A stretch of 64,000 bases of DNA from Allolobophora icterica (GCA_963556255.1 OY744616.1:5910372-5974371); one strand, 5' to 3'; numbered from the stretch's first letter, positions 10,906 through 21,763 are shown. Program-made: numbers and translations. The notes: generated from the letters alone by a model not told the origin.

Positions 10906-11209
10906 GCAACGGGAGATCAACGGCAACCCAACCCTTAATTTCATCTAATTGTCTTCAAAGTCGTTCTTTAATTTACTGACGAGCGACGTTCCTAGTATTC
11001 AAAACAGGGTTGCAACTATTTTCACGCTACTTTAAGTTTCAAACAATAATCATAGGCGTATGTCAGTAGTGGTAATCGGTAGTTTTCAAACATTCTAAAC
11101 AGAAAAACTACACAAACGCTATGGTTCTGCCATTCTGCCATCCACCTGCTGCACCTCCTAATCAGGTTCACGGCAGCCAGGTTAGGAAGCACTGTGCCAG
11201 CCTATTGAT
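10906..11209. other. Intergenic, no recognised gene
   Basis: Nothing recognisable. Confidence 0.35.
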
Positions 11210-11560
11210 TAATTCAGTGAAGAACTGTATTGTGCCATGCGAACGGCGAGAACTGTTCGAAATAATTCCACACCTCTTTTAAGGATGAATTTCGTCCTAT
11301 AAGATAAAGCAGAAGATCGGCCCTGTATAATTCTAATGGTTTCAATAGCTGTGCGTAACAGTTGTAACATGCCGCATACGAACGGCGAGAACTGTTCGAA
11401 ATATTTCCACACCTCTTTTAGGTGCAATATTCGCCCTATAAAAGAAAACAGTAGAGCGGACCAATTATAGAGCTGTAAAATGCCAAATAATTTCTGTCGA
11501 CGTCAACAGCCTTTGTTGCTATAAGATGTCGTTAAACTTTGGATCCATCCATCCATCCCT
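11210..11560 (+). repeat. Core A' modules in tandem, plus companion module
   Basis: GAACTGTTCGAAATAATTCC, then ACACCTCTTTTAAGGATG, then TTTCGTCCTATAAG occurs at about 11245-11310 and again at 11385-11450. The GTCGACGTCAACAGCCTTTG...GTCGTTAAAC module follows at 11495-11540. The two A' copies are spaced about 140 bp apart. Confidence 0.65.
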
Positions 11561-11617
11561 GAACTACGATTGCATGAATGCTTCCAGAAGATGTCGTTAA
11601 ACTCTGCATCTTATTCT

Positions 11618-11765
11618 GTCCCTTAGCCAATTGGATAAAGCGTTCGCCTTGCCACGTGGAGAGTGCAAGGGGCTCGAACCTCCACTCGTGGGGTCATTGT
11701 GTAGCAAGTCCTTCCCTCTCATCTGCTTACCGCCATCGGTGTTCTATCGTATGGTCGCTAGTGAA
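11618..11765 (+). mobile_element. tRNA-derived SINE, diverged
   Basis: TTAGCCAATTGGATAAAGCG (A box), CGCCTTGCCACGTGGAGAGT, GGCTCGAACC (B box), then AAGTCCTTCCCTCTC and a diverged body. The tail is not clear. Confidence 0.65.
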
Positions 11766-12175
11766 TTTCTGATTCTTGTAAGTAGAACAGTATCAAATAC
11801 CACTGTACTGCACAGCATAACATTCGGTTGCATTGGATTATATCACATTACATCGCATTGCGTTAGATCACGTTGCGATGTCTTACGTCGAACCGCTTCC
11901 TCTGTCTCTCAATGTTCCATAAAACCGACTTGTGTCAACCGTCTGACGTGAATCCGATTAAGCAACCGATTACGGTTTCCGTTGAAAACAAAGCCCGACG
12001 AAATCCAATCATCGGTGCTTTGTTGCCCGGTTCAGTCCAAAGTAATCTAATTTCAGCGTCCAGACGAGTGATTTCTATGGCCTACTTTATAACGCAGAAA
12101 TAATCTATTCATGTATATATATTCGATTTGAAGAACCCACTTCAGTGCCTCTTGGAGTCGGATGTTTTGACAGCG
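11766..12175. other. Intergenic, no recognised gene
   Basis: CATTGCATT-type degenerate words occur near 11820-11870. Short overlapping frames are not gene-like. Confidence 0.35.
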
Positions 12176-12345
12176 CCATATATATATATATCGTATTATC
12201 AGTATTATCATTGTTGTTGTTGTTTTTATCATTATTATTATTCTTTTATCATTATTATCATTATAGTTGTTATTATTATTATTATCATTATTATTATTAT
12301 TATTATTATTTTATTTTTTTATTTTTTTTATAATAAACAAATTTT
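12176..12345. repeat. AT-rich (ATT/ATC)n tract
   Basis: Degenerate TTATTATCA triplets ending in a T/A run. Confidence 0.85.
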
Positions 12346-12690
12346 ATTATTTAAAATGAACCATCAGACACTTTGAAACTGTCTTAGAAGCGTTAAGATC
12401 CAGAGTTTAGCGGTCCTCGTCCACGATTAACTGTGCAAGAATTAAAAACGTGAATCCATAGAATTTAGTCTGTTTACGTCGGATACAGTGGATATGAAAG
12501 GGACGTGAATCCACAATAATAGAATCACATCATATAGTCAGTCTATTCCCATAGGATATGAAGCATGAAGTAAAGAGATATCAGGCCATTCTTTAGCCTA
12601 ACCACATGACGCAAATGGCAAATTAAACAGTAACTAAAACCATAATAAAATGGTTATTTAATCTTCCACTAAACAATACGCCTACTTTAA
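12346..12690. other. Intergenic, no recognised gene
   Basis: AT-rich unique-looking sequence. Nothing recognised. Confidence 0.35.
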
Positions 12691-12749
<59 letters not shown>

Positions 12750-12816
12750 CATCATCATCATCATCATCATCATTATTGTTCCATTATTGCTGTTGTTGTT
12801 GTTGTTGTTGTTTTCG

Positions 12817-12847
<31 letters not shown>

Positions 12848-12857
12848 CGTTGTTGTT
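12691..12857. repeat. Compound (ATT)n-(ATC)n-(GTT)n microsatellite
   Basis: Three successive triplet motifs, each differing from the last by one base. Confidence 0.93.
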
Positions 12858-13150
12858 GCTTTTATTATTCTTGCCTGAGGTACATTATGATCCCTTAGGA
12901 TTGCTAAATTGAGGGAGAGCAATCCTTCTTGTATGGCTTGTTTTCTTTGATGTTCTGCCTAGTGTCAAGAGTACTATGAAATGCAAAAGCATTGATGCGC
13001 TGGATGGGCATAGATTAGTGATGAAAGAGTGATGAGACGGCGAGGGAGAGGACTGACCACCCGCCCTTCTATGCCGAAGCTAAGAAAAATGAAGTCTTAC
13101 ACTTCAAACCCATGGCTGCCTCAGGGCTAGCTTCGGGGACTACTCTTCGT
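12858..13150. other. Intergenic, no recognised gene
   Basis: CCTGAGGTACATTATGATCC at 12873 recurs in variant form at about 28910, 29165, 32275 and 32945, always next to an (ATT)n array. This suggests a repeat whose end is an ATT tail. Confidence 0.45.
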
Positions 13151-13448
13151 GGATGGATGGGTGGATGGATGGATGGATGGATGGATGGATGGATGGATGG
13201 ATGGATGGATGGATGGATGGATGGATGGATGGATGGATGGATGGATGGATGGATGGATGGATGGATGGATGGATGGATGGATGGATGGATGGATGGATGG
13301 ATGGATGGACGGATGGACGGATGGACGGATGGACGGATGGACGGATGGACGGATGGACGGATGGACGGATGGACGGATGGACGGATGGACGGATGGACGG
13401 ATGGACGGATGGACGGTTGGACGGATGGACGGATGGATGGATGGATGG
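13151..13448. repeat. (GGAT)n to (GGATGGAC)n microsatellite
   Basis: Tetranucleotide GGAT for about 155 bp, then a clean octamer GGACGGAT for about 115 bp, then GGAT again. This is a higher-order unit arisen from one substitution. Confidence 0.95.
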
Positions 13449-13863
13449 AGAGTTTAACAAGATCTTATGGCACCAGCCCTTATATGCTGATACTAAGAAA
13501 ATAAAGTTGCTAGCACTTTATATCTATAGTTGCCCCATGGCGAGCTTAAGGGACTATACTCTTCTTTTTACTCTTACTAATGACCTGAATATGAAGAAAG
13601 AACACTTTTGCTGCGGCTTTCTACTATACTTATAGGGCGGTGTAACGCTTAAAAGAGGTGTTTAAGTGACTGTACTTCTCCCTTCTTTAAGCATAAGGTA
13701 TTTCAGTCGGAATGAATATGTATTAAATTTCTTTGTAAGATATACGAGAAAGCCCGAGAATTCTCGGACATATCGACGATAATCGAACTATTCCGTCAGC
13801 AGAAAATTGCAAGGTATCATACTGATCGATGTAAGAACTATGAGAAAACACGGAACGCGAGAG
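13449..13863. other. Intergenic with one core A' copy on the minus strand
   Basis: At 13630-13668 the sequence TATAGGGCGGTGTAACGC then TTAAAAGAGGTGTTTAAG is the reverse complement of the ACACCTCTTTTAA...CCCTATA core. No gene. Confidence 0.5.
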
Positions 13864-14375
13864 CAAAGTGCGACCGTAAGTTACTTACTGGAATAACGTA
13901 CGCGTAACGTACGTACGTTATCGAAAATAATAACGTACGCGTACGTTAAAAATGATCAGGTTAGCTCTACAGTATTAGTCTCCCCGTTAGCAGGCCTAAT
14001 TATTTACGAACGGTACCGATATTTAGTATTACCAATTAAATGACCACTGGCACTGTGCTACTGACCATCGTATGCCGTAAAATCTTTATTTTCTTCATTT
14101 TATACATTCGACAGAATATTAGCAATTTGGAATTTAAGTTTAAAAGTAGAGATCAATGAACAGCCACAGCTGACTGATGTAATGGTTAAAATTGATTACG
14201 ACCGCCAATCACCAACTATTATTGACTTTTCTTGTGCATAATGTTATGCATTATATTTTCGTCATGAATTGATGCCAACGTACGCCAACGTACGGCATAT
14301 AACGTACGCGTGCGGTACGTACGTTATAGAAAAAATAATAAAAATAATACATTCCGTACGTACGGTCGCACACTG
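13864..14375. mobile_element. hAT-like MITE, 512 bp
   Basis: The ends are CAAAGTGCGACCGTAAG and CGTACGGTCGCACACTG (inverted, 14 of 17 positions matching by eye). The flanks CGCGAGAG (13856-13863) and CGCGACAG (14376-14383) match at 7 of 8 positions. The subterminal regions are dense in AACGTACGTACGTT-type palindromes. No transposase is visible. Confidence 0.72.
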
Positions 14376-14754
14376 CGCGACAGAGTTGAAGCCATGTATT
14401 CAAGAGATCGGATAAAAAATCAAAGCTTTGTCGCAAATGTTTGCGCACCCTGTGACGTGCATCAGATGTTAGTGGCGTGGCACACGGATAAAAATGAAAA
14501 TGAATCAGAAAAACGCGATAGAGCTTTTCATGAGCAAAAACCGATACTTTGGTGCAATTCGAGTACCGTAGTTTCAGATATGAACTAGAACGTCATCCTT
14601 CATCTCATTCTCCTATTTTACTCTAGCTGGTCCCCCAGTCAATACTCGCCTCAAGTTCTCCAAACGATCCACAATTCCACATGGAACGATCTTTCCTCTG
14701 AATCCCCAAACTCTCAGTTCCTCCACTATTATCCCACCACTGTCATCTGTCTCA

Positions 14755-15187
14755 GGCTCCTCTACTTATCACCCCACAGTCTCCTCTACTTATCACCCCA
14801 CAGGCTCCTCTACTAATCACCCCACAGGCTCCTCTACTTATCACCCAACAGGCTACTCTACTTATCACCCAACAGGCTTCTCTACTTATCACCCCACAGT
14901 CTACTCTACTTATCACCCCACAGGCTCCTCTACTTATCACTCCACAGACTACTCTACTTATCACCCCACAGGCTTCTCTACTTATCACCCCACAGGCTAC
15001 TCTACTTATCACCTCACATACTATTCTACTTATCACTCCACAGACTCCTCTACTTATCACTCCACAGACTACTTTACTTATCACTCCACAGACTACTCTA
15101 CTTATCACCCTACAGGCTACTCTACTTATCACCCAACAGGCTCCTCCACTTATCACCCCATATGTTCCTCTACTTATCACCCCACAG
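14755..15187. repeat. 24-bp minisatellite, first block
   Basis: About 18 copies of a unit containing CTCTACTTATCACCCCACAG. It continues at 15397-15530 after an inserted MITE. The long minus-strand frame across it is just the repeat read in phase (24 is a multiple of 3). Confidence 0.92.
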
Positions 15188-15396
15188 CAGGGCTGTAGTC
15201 GAGGGTATACGCGGGTATACAGCGTATACTTACCTCTAGAGACCGTATACTCACCTCACAAAATATTTATATTTATTTATATTAAAATACTGTAGCGTAT
15301 ACTCACAAAATACTGTAGCGTATACTCACCTCTAATTTGTTTCGGAAAACTAACCGGTAGCGTATACTCACCTCTAATTTTACCACTACAGCCCTG
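15188..15396. mobile_element. hAT-like MITE, 209 bp (family B, copy 2)
   Basis: The ends are CAGGGCTGTAGTCGAGGG and ACCACTACAGCCCTG. The exact 8-bp duplication CCCCACAG lies at 15180-15187 and 15397-15404. It is the inverted, longer relative of 6562-6705, with several internal GCGTATACTCACCTC words. It inserted into, and so postdates, the 24-bp minisatellite. Confidence 0.9.
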
Positions 15397-15530
15397 CCCC
15401 ACAGGCTACTCTACTTATCACCCTACAGGCTACTATCCTTATCACCCAACAGACTACTCTATTTACACCCCACAGGCTACTCTACTTATCACCCCACAGG
15501 CTCCTCTACTTATCACCCAAAAGGCTTTTC
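15397..15530. repeat. 24-bp minisatellite, second block
   Basis: The same unit as 14755-15187, resumed after the MITE. Confidence 0.9.
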
Positions 15531-15695
15531 ACCATAAATTAAAATCCCACCAATTCAAGAGTCCCTATGCTGTTCCATCGTAAACTTCGCCTTACAGTCT
15601 TTCTCGACCCCAACGACCCCCCCCCCAACTGCTCCTCTCTCTGGTCTCTCTAGCAACCGGGCTCTGATCTTCCCCTGACTATCTCTGGACAACCT

Positions 15696-15795
15696 CTCCG
15701 ATACGACGCAGCGCTCGTGAATAAGCTGGAGCCCTGCGCCTAGTTCTAGAGTAGCGCTTTATAAATTTGGAATTTACGATTACGATTACTATCTT
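15696..15795 (+). repeat. Retroelement 3' tail, GCGCTTTATAAATTTGGAA family
   Basis: GACGCAGCGCTCGTGAATAA, then CCCTGCGCCTAG, then AGCGCTTTATAAATTTGGAA and TTACGATTACGATTAC. Matching copies lie at 37218-37400 and 54718-54812, all on the + strand, so this is the 3' end of a retroelement with a (GATTAC)n tail. Confidence 0.7.
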
Positions 15796-15989
15796 CGGTT
15801 GTTTTTGTTGCTCGTCCTCGATGCAACACGAAACAGGAACAACAACTGTGAATGGCGGCTGCTTTGTTCTTTCGGTTCTACGCGTATGCGAGAGCCGACT
15901 AGTGGTGAATTTTCGGTTGCGTCACTTTGAAAAACTCACAAAGGTATTCTGGGTCTTTGAGGAGTTTTGCACGGCGCTATATAAATGTC

Positions 15990-16094
15990 CAGATACATAT
16001 ATACAAACATACAAAGAGACATACATACAAGCATGCATACATACATTTACAAATACATATATACGCATACATACATACACATGTATGCATACAT
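15990..16094. repeat. (ACAT)n array, left half
   Basis: ATACATACA words. They resume at 18951 after the hAT element, so the element landed in one array. Confidence 0.9.
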
Positions 16095-16814
16095 TAGGGT
16101 GCATCGATCATAATGGGAGAAAATTTTGTTGTCTCATTTTTATTTCTAATAGTGCAAAGTAGTTGCCATTTGATGTCAGCAGTATTCTGGTGCAATTTCA
16201 TCAATTTAGCACATGACCTTGAGGTGCCCCAATGACCTTGAAGTTTTGATATTAGACGCACAATGTTTGCCCAAGTAATGCAAGGAGTAATGTCCAGAAA
16301 AAACAGCTTCTACAGCTTGAATCTGATGGGAAGTAGAATGCAATATTGGTAAAACATAATATTTAGGTATATTATACCATCATTATGTCCATTACACCAA
16401 TGATGAAACAGTGAGTTGAGACTAAACTACAGTAACGGTAAACTACAGTAGTACCGGTAGTCTTATCCCATTAATGCAAGTAAGCTTAGGCCTAAGTAGT
16501 CATGCTACGCGATATTCTTTCTTATTGTTAAAAGTCGGCATTATTCGCCCGGATTCCAATCTTGTCTTATGAAACCGTTCCTAGCTTTTGTGCCGCAGAC
16601 TGCAGCTGCAAGCCTCAGTCCCGACTTTAACATAACACTCCACTGCTTATGATTGACATGGGAATCTATGAAAGTCGAACTTTTGTGCTGGGTGCGTCGC
16701 TACAAATTGCATCATTTCTATATCAGATACCTCAATGTTAGTGGTGTTCTGCTACGCATATTTGCCAGAAAATGAGTTCAGAGGCATCAGAGGCATCAAA
16801 CTTTAGCACAGGAA

Positions 16815-17190
16815 CAACGAATTTCGAATTCCAGACCGTACAGTTTCCTAGCTTTCAGGATATGACGCATTCCCAGCTTTCACATTTTCTTACAGCCATC
16901 AGTTAACATGGAGCAACAAGCGGTCCTCGACCTTTCTCTGGGCCAATTGGCAGTGGTTTATTAACGTGTAAACAGTTACAAGTAGTGCTCTTTGATAAAA
17001 TTGAATCGGATTTTCCACCTGCAACTTTAACTGACCTAAGTAGTGACCGGCAGTATAGTCGTTACTCGTTAGAGTCCAGTGCTCGTTGAATTAATCTAGA
17101 AAAAGACCATGGAACATTGAATCACTTGCGGTGGTTGTCAGCTGCAAATAGAATATTGCAAACCATCAGTAGAGCTTCAAATGCTGGCGA
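16815..17190 (+). pseudogene. Transposase remnant, central part
   Basis: Translation of the frame holding ACAAGCGGTCCTCGACC gives TSGPRPFSGPIGSGLL followed by QLQVVLFDKIESDFPP and TLTDLSSDRQY. After a frame slip and a stop it gives GTLNHLRWLSAANRIL. These strings resemble the conserved middle of a transposase-like family I recall from predicted invertebrate proteins (blocks of the kind 'TSGP..FSGPIG', 'DLS.DQ.YL' and 'NHSRWLTTANRILRLY'). I give no family name because I cannot check it. An in-frame stop lies near 16907 and another near 17095, so it is dead. The superfamily (hAT) is inferred from the 8-bp target duplication of the host element. Confidence 0.55.
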
Positions 17191-17739
17191 TGTATGTTGT
17201 TATAGGTTCCTTCTAACAAAAGCTCCAACAAACTCGTATCTAGTTTAAACAGGTATAATTCTCCAAAACAAATTAACTATACATTACCCAACCGTAGACT
17301 GACGGTGGAAAACGGTTCGCTCATCACTCACGGAAGAACGCCAACGAAAACCTGGTCTTCAATGCAGCAACAGGCTGACGACCAGAAAATAGACGCGTAG
17401 AAAGACGTCAAACACCACAGGTGTAAAGCTTCACGAAACTAGCTTAACTAGCATGCAAACACAGGAAGTACTCGGACAAGACTACGCCCATCGGCAGTAT
17501 CATCAGAGTCTTCTCAGGAAGTACTCGGACAAGACTACACCCGTCGGCAGAATAATCAGAGTCTTCCCTCCACACACCCTATTCTCTGTCCTTATATAGT
17601 AGATCTTTCCTCGGTAGAGGTCTCTACTCAGTCAAAGGAAACCAGTCAAGCATAACCCTTGCCAATCCTAAGACTAGTCAGTCATGGGATCCTAACAATG
17701 TAGTGAAAGTATAATATATGCTCCGATGTGGTTAACAAT

Positions 17740-18393
17740 TTTGCAAGGCTGATCTAGTCGTGGGTGATATGTCCGACGTAAGTCGATTCTGGTTCATTCA
17801 TTCAGCAACGATAAGTTTTCCTTGGTAACAGCTCGCCGGTAGTATACTTATTTCCTTCCTTGACATTCTGTACTCTAGTTTTATCTTTCGACCATCAAAA
17901 ATAAACGAGTAAATCACCTACGTTGTTCATTTTGTTCAAGTCTTCCAGCTCGTTGCGTTAATTTCATCGTTCACGTCTAATTTTATTTTGGTCGATAACA
18001 TTTGACAAATCAGCATCACATTTAACACCGAAATCTGATGTTATCTCAGCAGCTGCTCTGTCTGGGACACCAAAACGATCATAGGCTTAAGTTAAATGTT
18101 GGTAGTCTACTTCGAAAGTCTCTTGACTATAACGTTCGATGCAGGTTCATCACAAGTTGATTACTACTAAATTGAACAGTACGATCTTTAGTTTAATCTT
18201 CTGGTCGATTGTTTGACCTGCTGGTATCGAAATTAGATTCAGAATCGTCTACTGAGTCATCACTAACATCCACGACCTTCCACCACATAATAACGCAATA
18301 TATTTCGACCCGTCGAACTTGCTTAGCTTTTCTTTTCTGCTTGTTAACAAGTTTATTTGTTGTAAGTTTGTCGACATTGCTGATACACATCAA
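17740..18393 (-). pseudogene. Transposase remnant, N-terminal part, inverted
   Basis: On the minus strand, around 18085-17985, translation gives YDRFGVPDRAAAEITSDFG and then VIDQNKIRRER. Further along come VQNVKEGNKYTTGELLPR and NEPESTYVGHISPTTRSA, with stops and frame changes between. Upstream, 18393-18193 is open for 66 codons, acidic and basic by turns, as in many transposase N-termini. These look like the N-terminal half of the protein whose middle lies at 16815-17190 on the other strand. An internal inversion, or two elements joined head to head, would explain this. Confidence 0.5.
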
Positions 18394-18461
18394 CCTAACT
18401 GTTCTCTGGTCAGTTAGACACTCCTTCTCATCTTTAGGAACTCGAATGTATTACTACCTAC

Positions 18462-18701
18462 CAGTGGCGGCGATCTTGTCTGACAGGTGGGGGACACTTT
18501 TGAAATGATCTGGTCAAAAAAAGTGTTTAATTGATCTGGTTAAAAAAGAAGTAAAAAATTGTCGCGCTCAGTCGCGATAACATTATTTTACCTTTTTTGG
18601 CGATTCTTCCAAATATTGGGGGAGGGGGGCCAATGCATGGTGTGTACCCCACTGTTAAAGGTGGGTCTTGTCCCCCTCGACCCCCTGGATAGCCGCCCAT
18701 G
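18462..18701. mobile_element. hAT-like MITE, 240 bp, nested
   Basis: It begins CAGTGGCGGCGATC and ends GGATAGCCGCCCATG. The flanks CTACCTAC (18454-18461) and CTACCTCC (18702-18709) match at 7 of 8. It sits inside the 2.86-kb element and is therefore younger. Confidence 0.78.
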
Positions 18702-18950
18702 CTACCTCCCTAGTAAAAGATCAACAGAACTCTTTAAAGCTATGCACAAAATTAGTTTGCCCTAAAACAAATTACGTTTTATGCAGTGCTCGGAAGCCTT
18801 CAAATCATGAACATTTAAGGGTCGTTGGGGCACCTCAAAGACTTATCCAAAAAATCCCAAAATTTGCATGCTAACTACGCAGTATAAAAGGCAACTATCG
18901 GTAACTATTAGAATATTGTTTTCAAAAAATTTTTTTTTCGATGCACCCTA

Positions 18951-19144
18951 GCATACATACACACACACATACATCCGTACGCACATACATACATACATAC
19001 ATACATACATACATACATACATACATTCATACATACATACATTCATACATGCTACAAACATACATACAAAAATACATATTATCATACATACATACATTAC
19101 ACTACATGCATATATATACATAAATACATGCATACACAGACATT

Positions 19145-19185
<41 letters not shown>

Positions 19186-19280
19186 CCACACATACGTACA
19201 TCGTACATGAAAACATACACACATAGATACATAACACATACAAACATACATGTACCTACATACATACATACTTGCATAAT
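18951..19280. repeat. (ACAT)n array, right half
   Basis: Continues the array interrupted by the hAT element, with an (AT)n run at about 19150-19180. Confidence 0.92.
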
Positions 19281-19291
19281 ATATTATATTT

Positions 19292-19400
19292 CTGTTTCCC
19301 CGGGGCTTCTGTGCGGAGAGCGTCTCTGAGTAGTTATTCTGCGAGAGGCGCTTTATAAATTTCTAGATACAATACAATACAATACAATACAATACAATAT
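19292..19400 (+). repeat. Retroelement 3' tail with (ATACA)n
   Basis: CCCCGGGGCTTCTGTGCGGA, then AGGCGCTTTATAAATTTCTA and GATACAATACAATAC. The GCGCTTTATAAATTT block is shared with the tail family at 15696. A related GGCGCTATATAAATGTCCAG lies at about 15974. Confidence 0.6.
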
Positions 19401-19469
19401 ATACATGCGCACATATATATCCATACATTCGTTCTTAAGTGCGTCCAAACCTACGCACATTCAATCATT

Positions 19470-19720
19470 CATGCATCATTCTATAGAAAATGGTCTTGTT
19501 GTTCAAAATAATTTGGCTGGCGTCTATGGAAGCGAACTCCATGATACACGTTCAATTAGAATACAATACAACATATTCCAACCCACGTCTACAGGTGGAA
19601 GGTACTACAAAGGACTTCCACCAATAATAAAATCTTTTCTTGAGCAGCTACACAAAGACCCACAAAAATCCACGCATCTCCACAAAGGCAAAAATATCAC
19701 ATTTTCTAAATATACTCATG
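19470..19720 (+). pseudogene. Possible non-LTR ORF2 C-terminal remnant
   Basis: An open stretch reads ENGLVVQNNLAGVYGSELHD, then TRSIRIQYNIFQPTSTGG and RYYKGLPPIIKSFLEQL. The order H.TR, F.P..., Y.G..LP.IK..L resembles the end of CR1-like ORF2 proteins. It is short and embedded in ACAC/ACAT repeats, so this is tentative. Confidence 0.3.
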
Positions 19721-19734
19721 CACCAAAAATACAC

Positions 19735-20000
19735 GCATACATAAAAACATACACACACATATATAATATACACACACATACACACAGATATACACACATA
19801 TCAACACGTACATACACACTTACACGCACATACGCACACATACACAAATACATACACATACATACGCACGTACACGTACACTCATACACATACACATACA
19901 TAAAAACAAATATACACACAAGTACACGCGCGCACACACAAATACACACATAAATGCACACATACATCCAGACACACATACGCATGCAAACACACAAACA
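19735..20000. repeat. Degenerate (ACACAT)n tract
   Basis: CA-rich words with ATAC interruptions. No coding meaning. Confidence 0.85.
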
Positions 20001-20330
20001 CAGACGGTGTCATCAATCTTCTACTCTTCACAATATCACAAAACTACTGAGGTCTCGGAAAATTGCTCAGCGTCTCCTTTACAAAACACTGTATCCATTT
20101 CGGATCGTCCCTAAGTCCATCAGTTGCAGCAAATTGCAGGAAGCCCTGTCGAACAGGAAGCCAGTGCAGCCGGACATCGGGCCGTGGGTGGATTCACCCA
20201 CGGCCCCAATCTCCCTTTGTTTGCTGCTGGCTTTGTCTCGTACGAGGATCGTGGAGTCCAGAGATAAGGGTAAATGACACTCGGAGGATTGACTCTCTGG
20301 TCTTTCAACCGACCTGAAAGGACAGACGGA
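20001..20330. other. Repeat-like segment with a strong hairpin
   Basis: The stem GGGCCGTGGGTG (20179-20190), loop GATT, and CACCCACGGCCC (20195-20206) pair perfectly over 12 bp. Nearby GAACAGGAAGCCAGTGCAGC resembles a phrase also seen at 44575 and 35790 (GGGAGCCAGTGAAG, AGAAGCCAGTGTAG), so this is probably part of that dispersed repeat. Confidence 0.45.
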
Positions 20331-20635
20331 CAGGCAGAAAGGAGGACAGACAGAATGATAGACAGGTACAATCTAATGACTTCACACACAGGCACACAGA
20401 CACACAGCTACACAGAGCGACGCACAAAGACAGACGCACACCGGCACACAATCAGAGACATGAGCATAAAGGGTCACGGCCACATACCTGCACACGTACC
20501 CAGGCTCAAAAAGAGACGTACAGAAGCATATAGTTAGACAAACAGGTAGACATACAGACAGACAGTCAGACAACCAGCGAGTGTGTGTGAGTGTCTGCCT
20601 TTGGGTCTTACGGATAACGAGACAAACACATCGAA

Positions 20636-20666
<31 letters not shown>

Positions 20667-20910
20667 TACAAAGAGAGACAGAGACGGACAGAGAGAGACA
20701 GAGAGAGAAAATAATCACAGAGATTGAGAGACAGGCAGCCAAATAGATAGATAGATCGATAGATAGATGGACGGACGGACGGACAGACAGACATACAGAC
20801 AGACAGATAGAGATAGAGAGAGAAACGCACACGTACATACACGCAAATGGACACACACAAACAAGCTGCCTTGCACGAACATACATCTAGACACACACAG
20901 GCGTACAAAC
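20331..20910. repeat. Degenerate (ACAG/GACA)n tract
   Basis: ACAG-type words, most regular at 20635-20700 and with GACG and GATA variants at 20745-20815. Confidence 0.85.
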
Positions 20911-20989
20911 AACCGGTAAGAACAACGGTTCATGTACGGGGCGTTGAGTAGTACAAAGCACTTGACAAAGTGAAGCCATTAATTCATTG

Positions 20990-21020
<31 letters not shown>

Positions 21021-21224
21021 TTGACTTTAGCGAGTGACTCTATGATTGATCGATTTATGGGTCTGGGACGCACGACCACAAGACGACCCGCGTCATCAAT
21101 CATCGTCGTTGTTATTGTCGTCGTCATTATCATCAGCTCCACAATTCACTCATTGTGTAAGGATTTTTTTATCTAACGCCTTTCACAGCAGAGCACAAAG
21201 CTACAGCCCTTTTGCAAATAGTAT
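20911..21224. other. Intergenic with short (ATTG)n
   Basis: (ATTG)n at about 20993-21020. No gene. Confidence 0.35.
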
Positions 21225-21755
21225 TTCAATACAATGCAATATAGTACAATAAAATACCACACAATGCCATGAAATACAATACAATATAATACAATACAAA
21301 GTATAATACACAAAGCATCGCAGTACAATGCAGTATAATATAAAGAACACCATACAATACCACTCAGTGCAATGCAATGCAATACAATACAAAATGATAT
21401 AATACAATGCAAAACCACGCAATGCCATACAATACAATATAATGTAAATCAATACAATACAAACTGCAATTAACACTGAACATTTTTTGTAGTTTGCATC
21501 CGACCAGAAACATAATACAGTACAATACAGCACAAAACATTATAATACAATGCATTCAAATACAACACAAAGCATTGAAATGCAATATAAACATTCAAAT
21601 ACAATAGCAAATGGTAAAATGCAATATTAAGCATTGAAATACAATCCAAAGCATTAAACTACGATATCAAATAGTAAAATACTATTAAAAATATTAAAAT
21701 ACAATACAAACATTAAAACACAAAACAAAACATTACAACACAATAGAAACATTAC
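21225..21755. repeat. Degenerate (ATACA)n array
   Basis: AATACAATAC and AATGCAATAC words with progressive decay. It probably grew from a retroelement ATACA tail like that at 19375. A second such array lies at 50350-50710. Confidence 0.8.
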
Positions 21756-21763
21756 GGTACAAT

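Larger units (their letters stand above)
14585..15620 (+). mobile_element. Probable non-LTR retrotransposon 3' region, disrupted
   Basis: Translation near 14660-14720 gives NSTWNDLSSESPNSQFLHYY, resembling the 'S.WN.LP......S..F' block at the end of CR1/L2-type ORF2. After the minisatellite, 15535-15600 reads like a continuing HQFKSPYAVPS-type segment. The GCGCTTTATAAATTTGGAA tail family follows at 15696. The link between these parts is inference. Confidence 0.4.
16095..18950. mobile_element. hAT-like transposon, 2.86 kb, degenerate
   Basis: It begins TAGGGTGCATCGATC and ends TTCGATGCACCCTA (inverted, 13 bp exact). GCATACAT is duplicated on both sides (16087-16094 and 18951-18958), although the target is itself an ACAT array. 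The interior keeps transposase-like coding remnants, one on + (about 16815-17190) and one on - (about 17740-18393). A 240-bp MITE is nested at 18462-18701. A GGAAGTACTCGGACAAGACT repeat occurs twice near 17465 and 17518. Confidence 0.8.

Noticed and set aside
13112..13635. Long frames encoding MDGW or HPSI repeats
   Set aside because: They are translations of (GGAT)n in several frames on both strands, with no start context, domain or splice support.
14752..15180. 142-codon minus frame with an 8-residue repeat
   Set aside because: It is the 24-bp minisatellite in phase, split by a MITE, and not a repeat protein gene.
20179..20206. Intrinsic transcription terminator
   Set aside because: The hairpin is terminator-like, but the genome is eukaryotic and no U tract follows.
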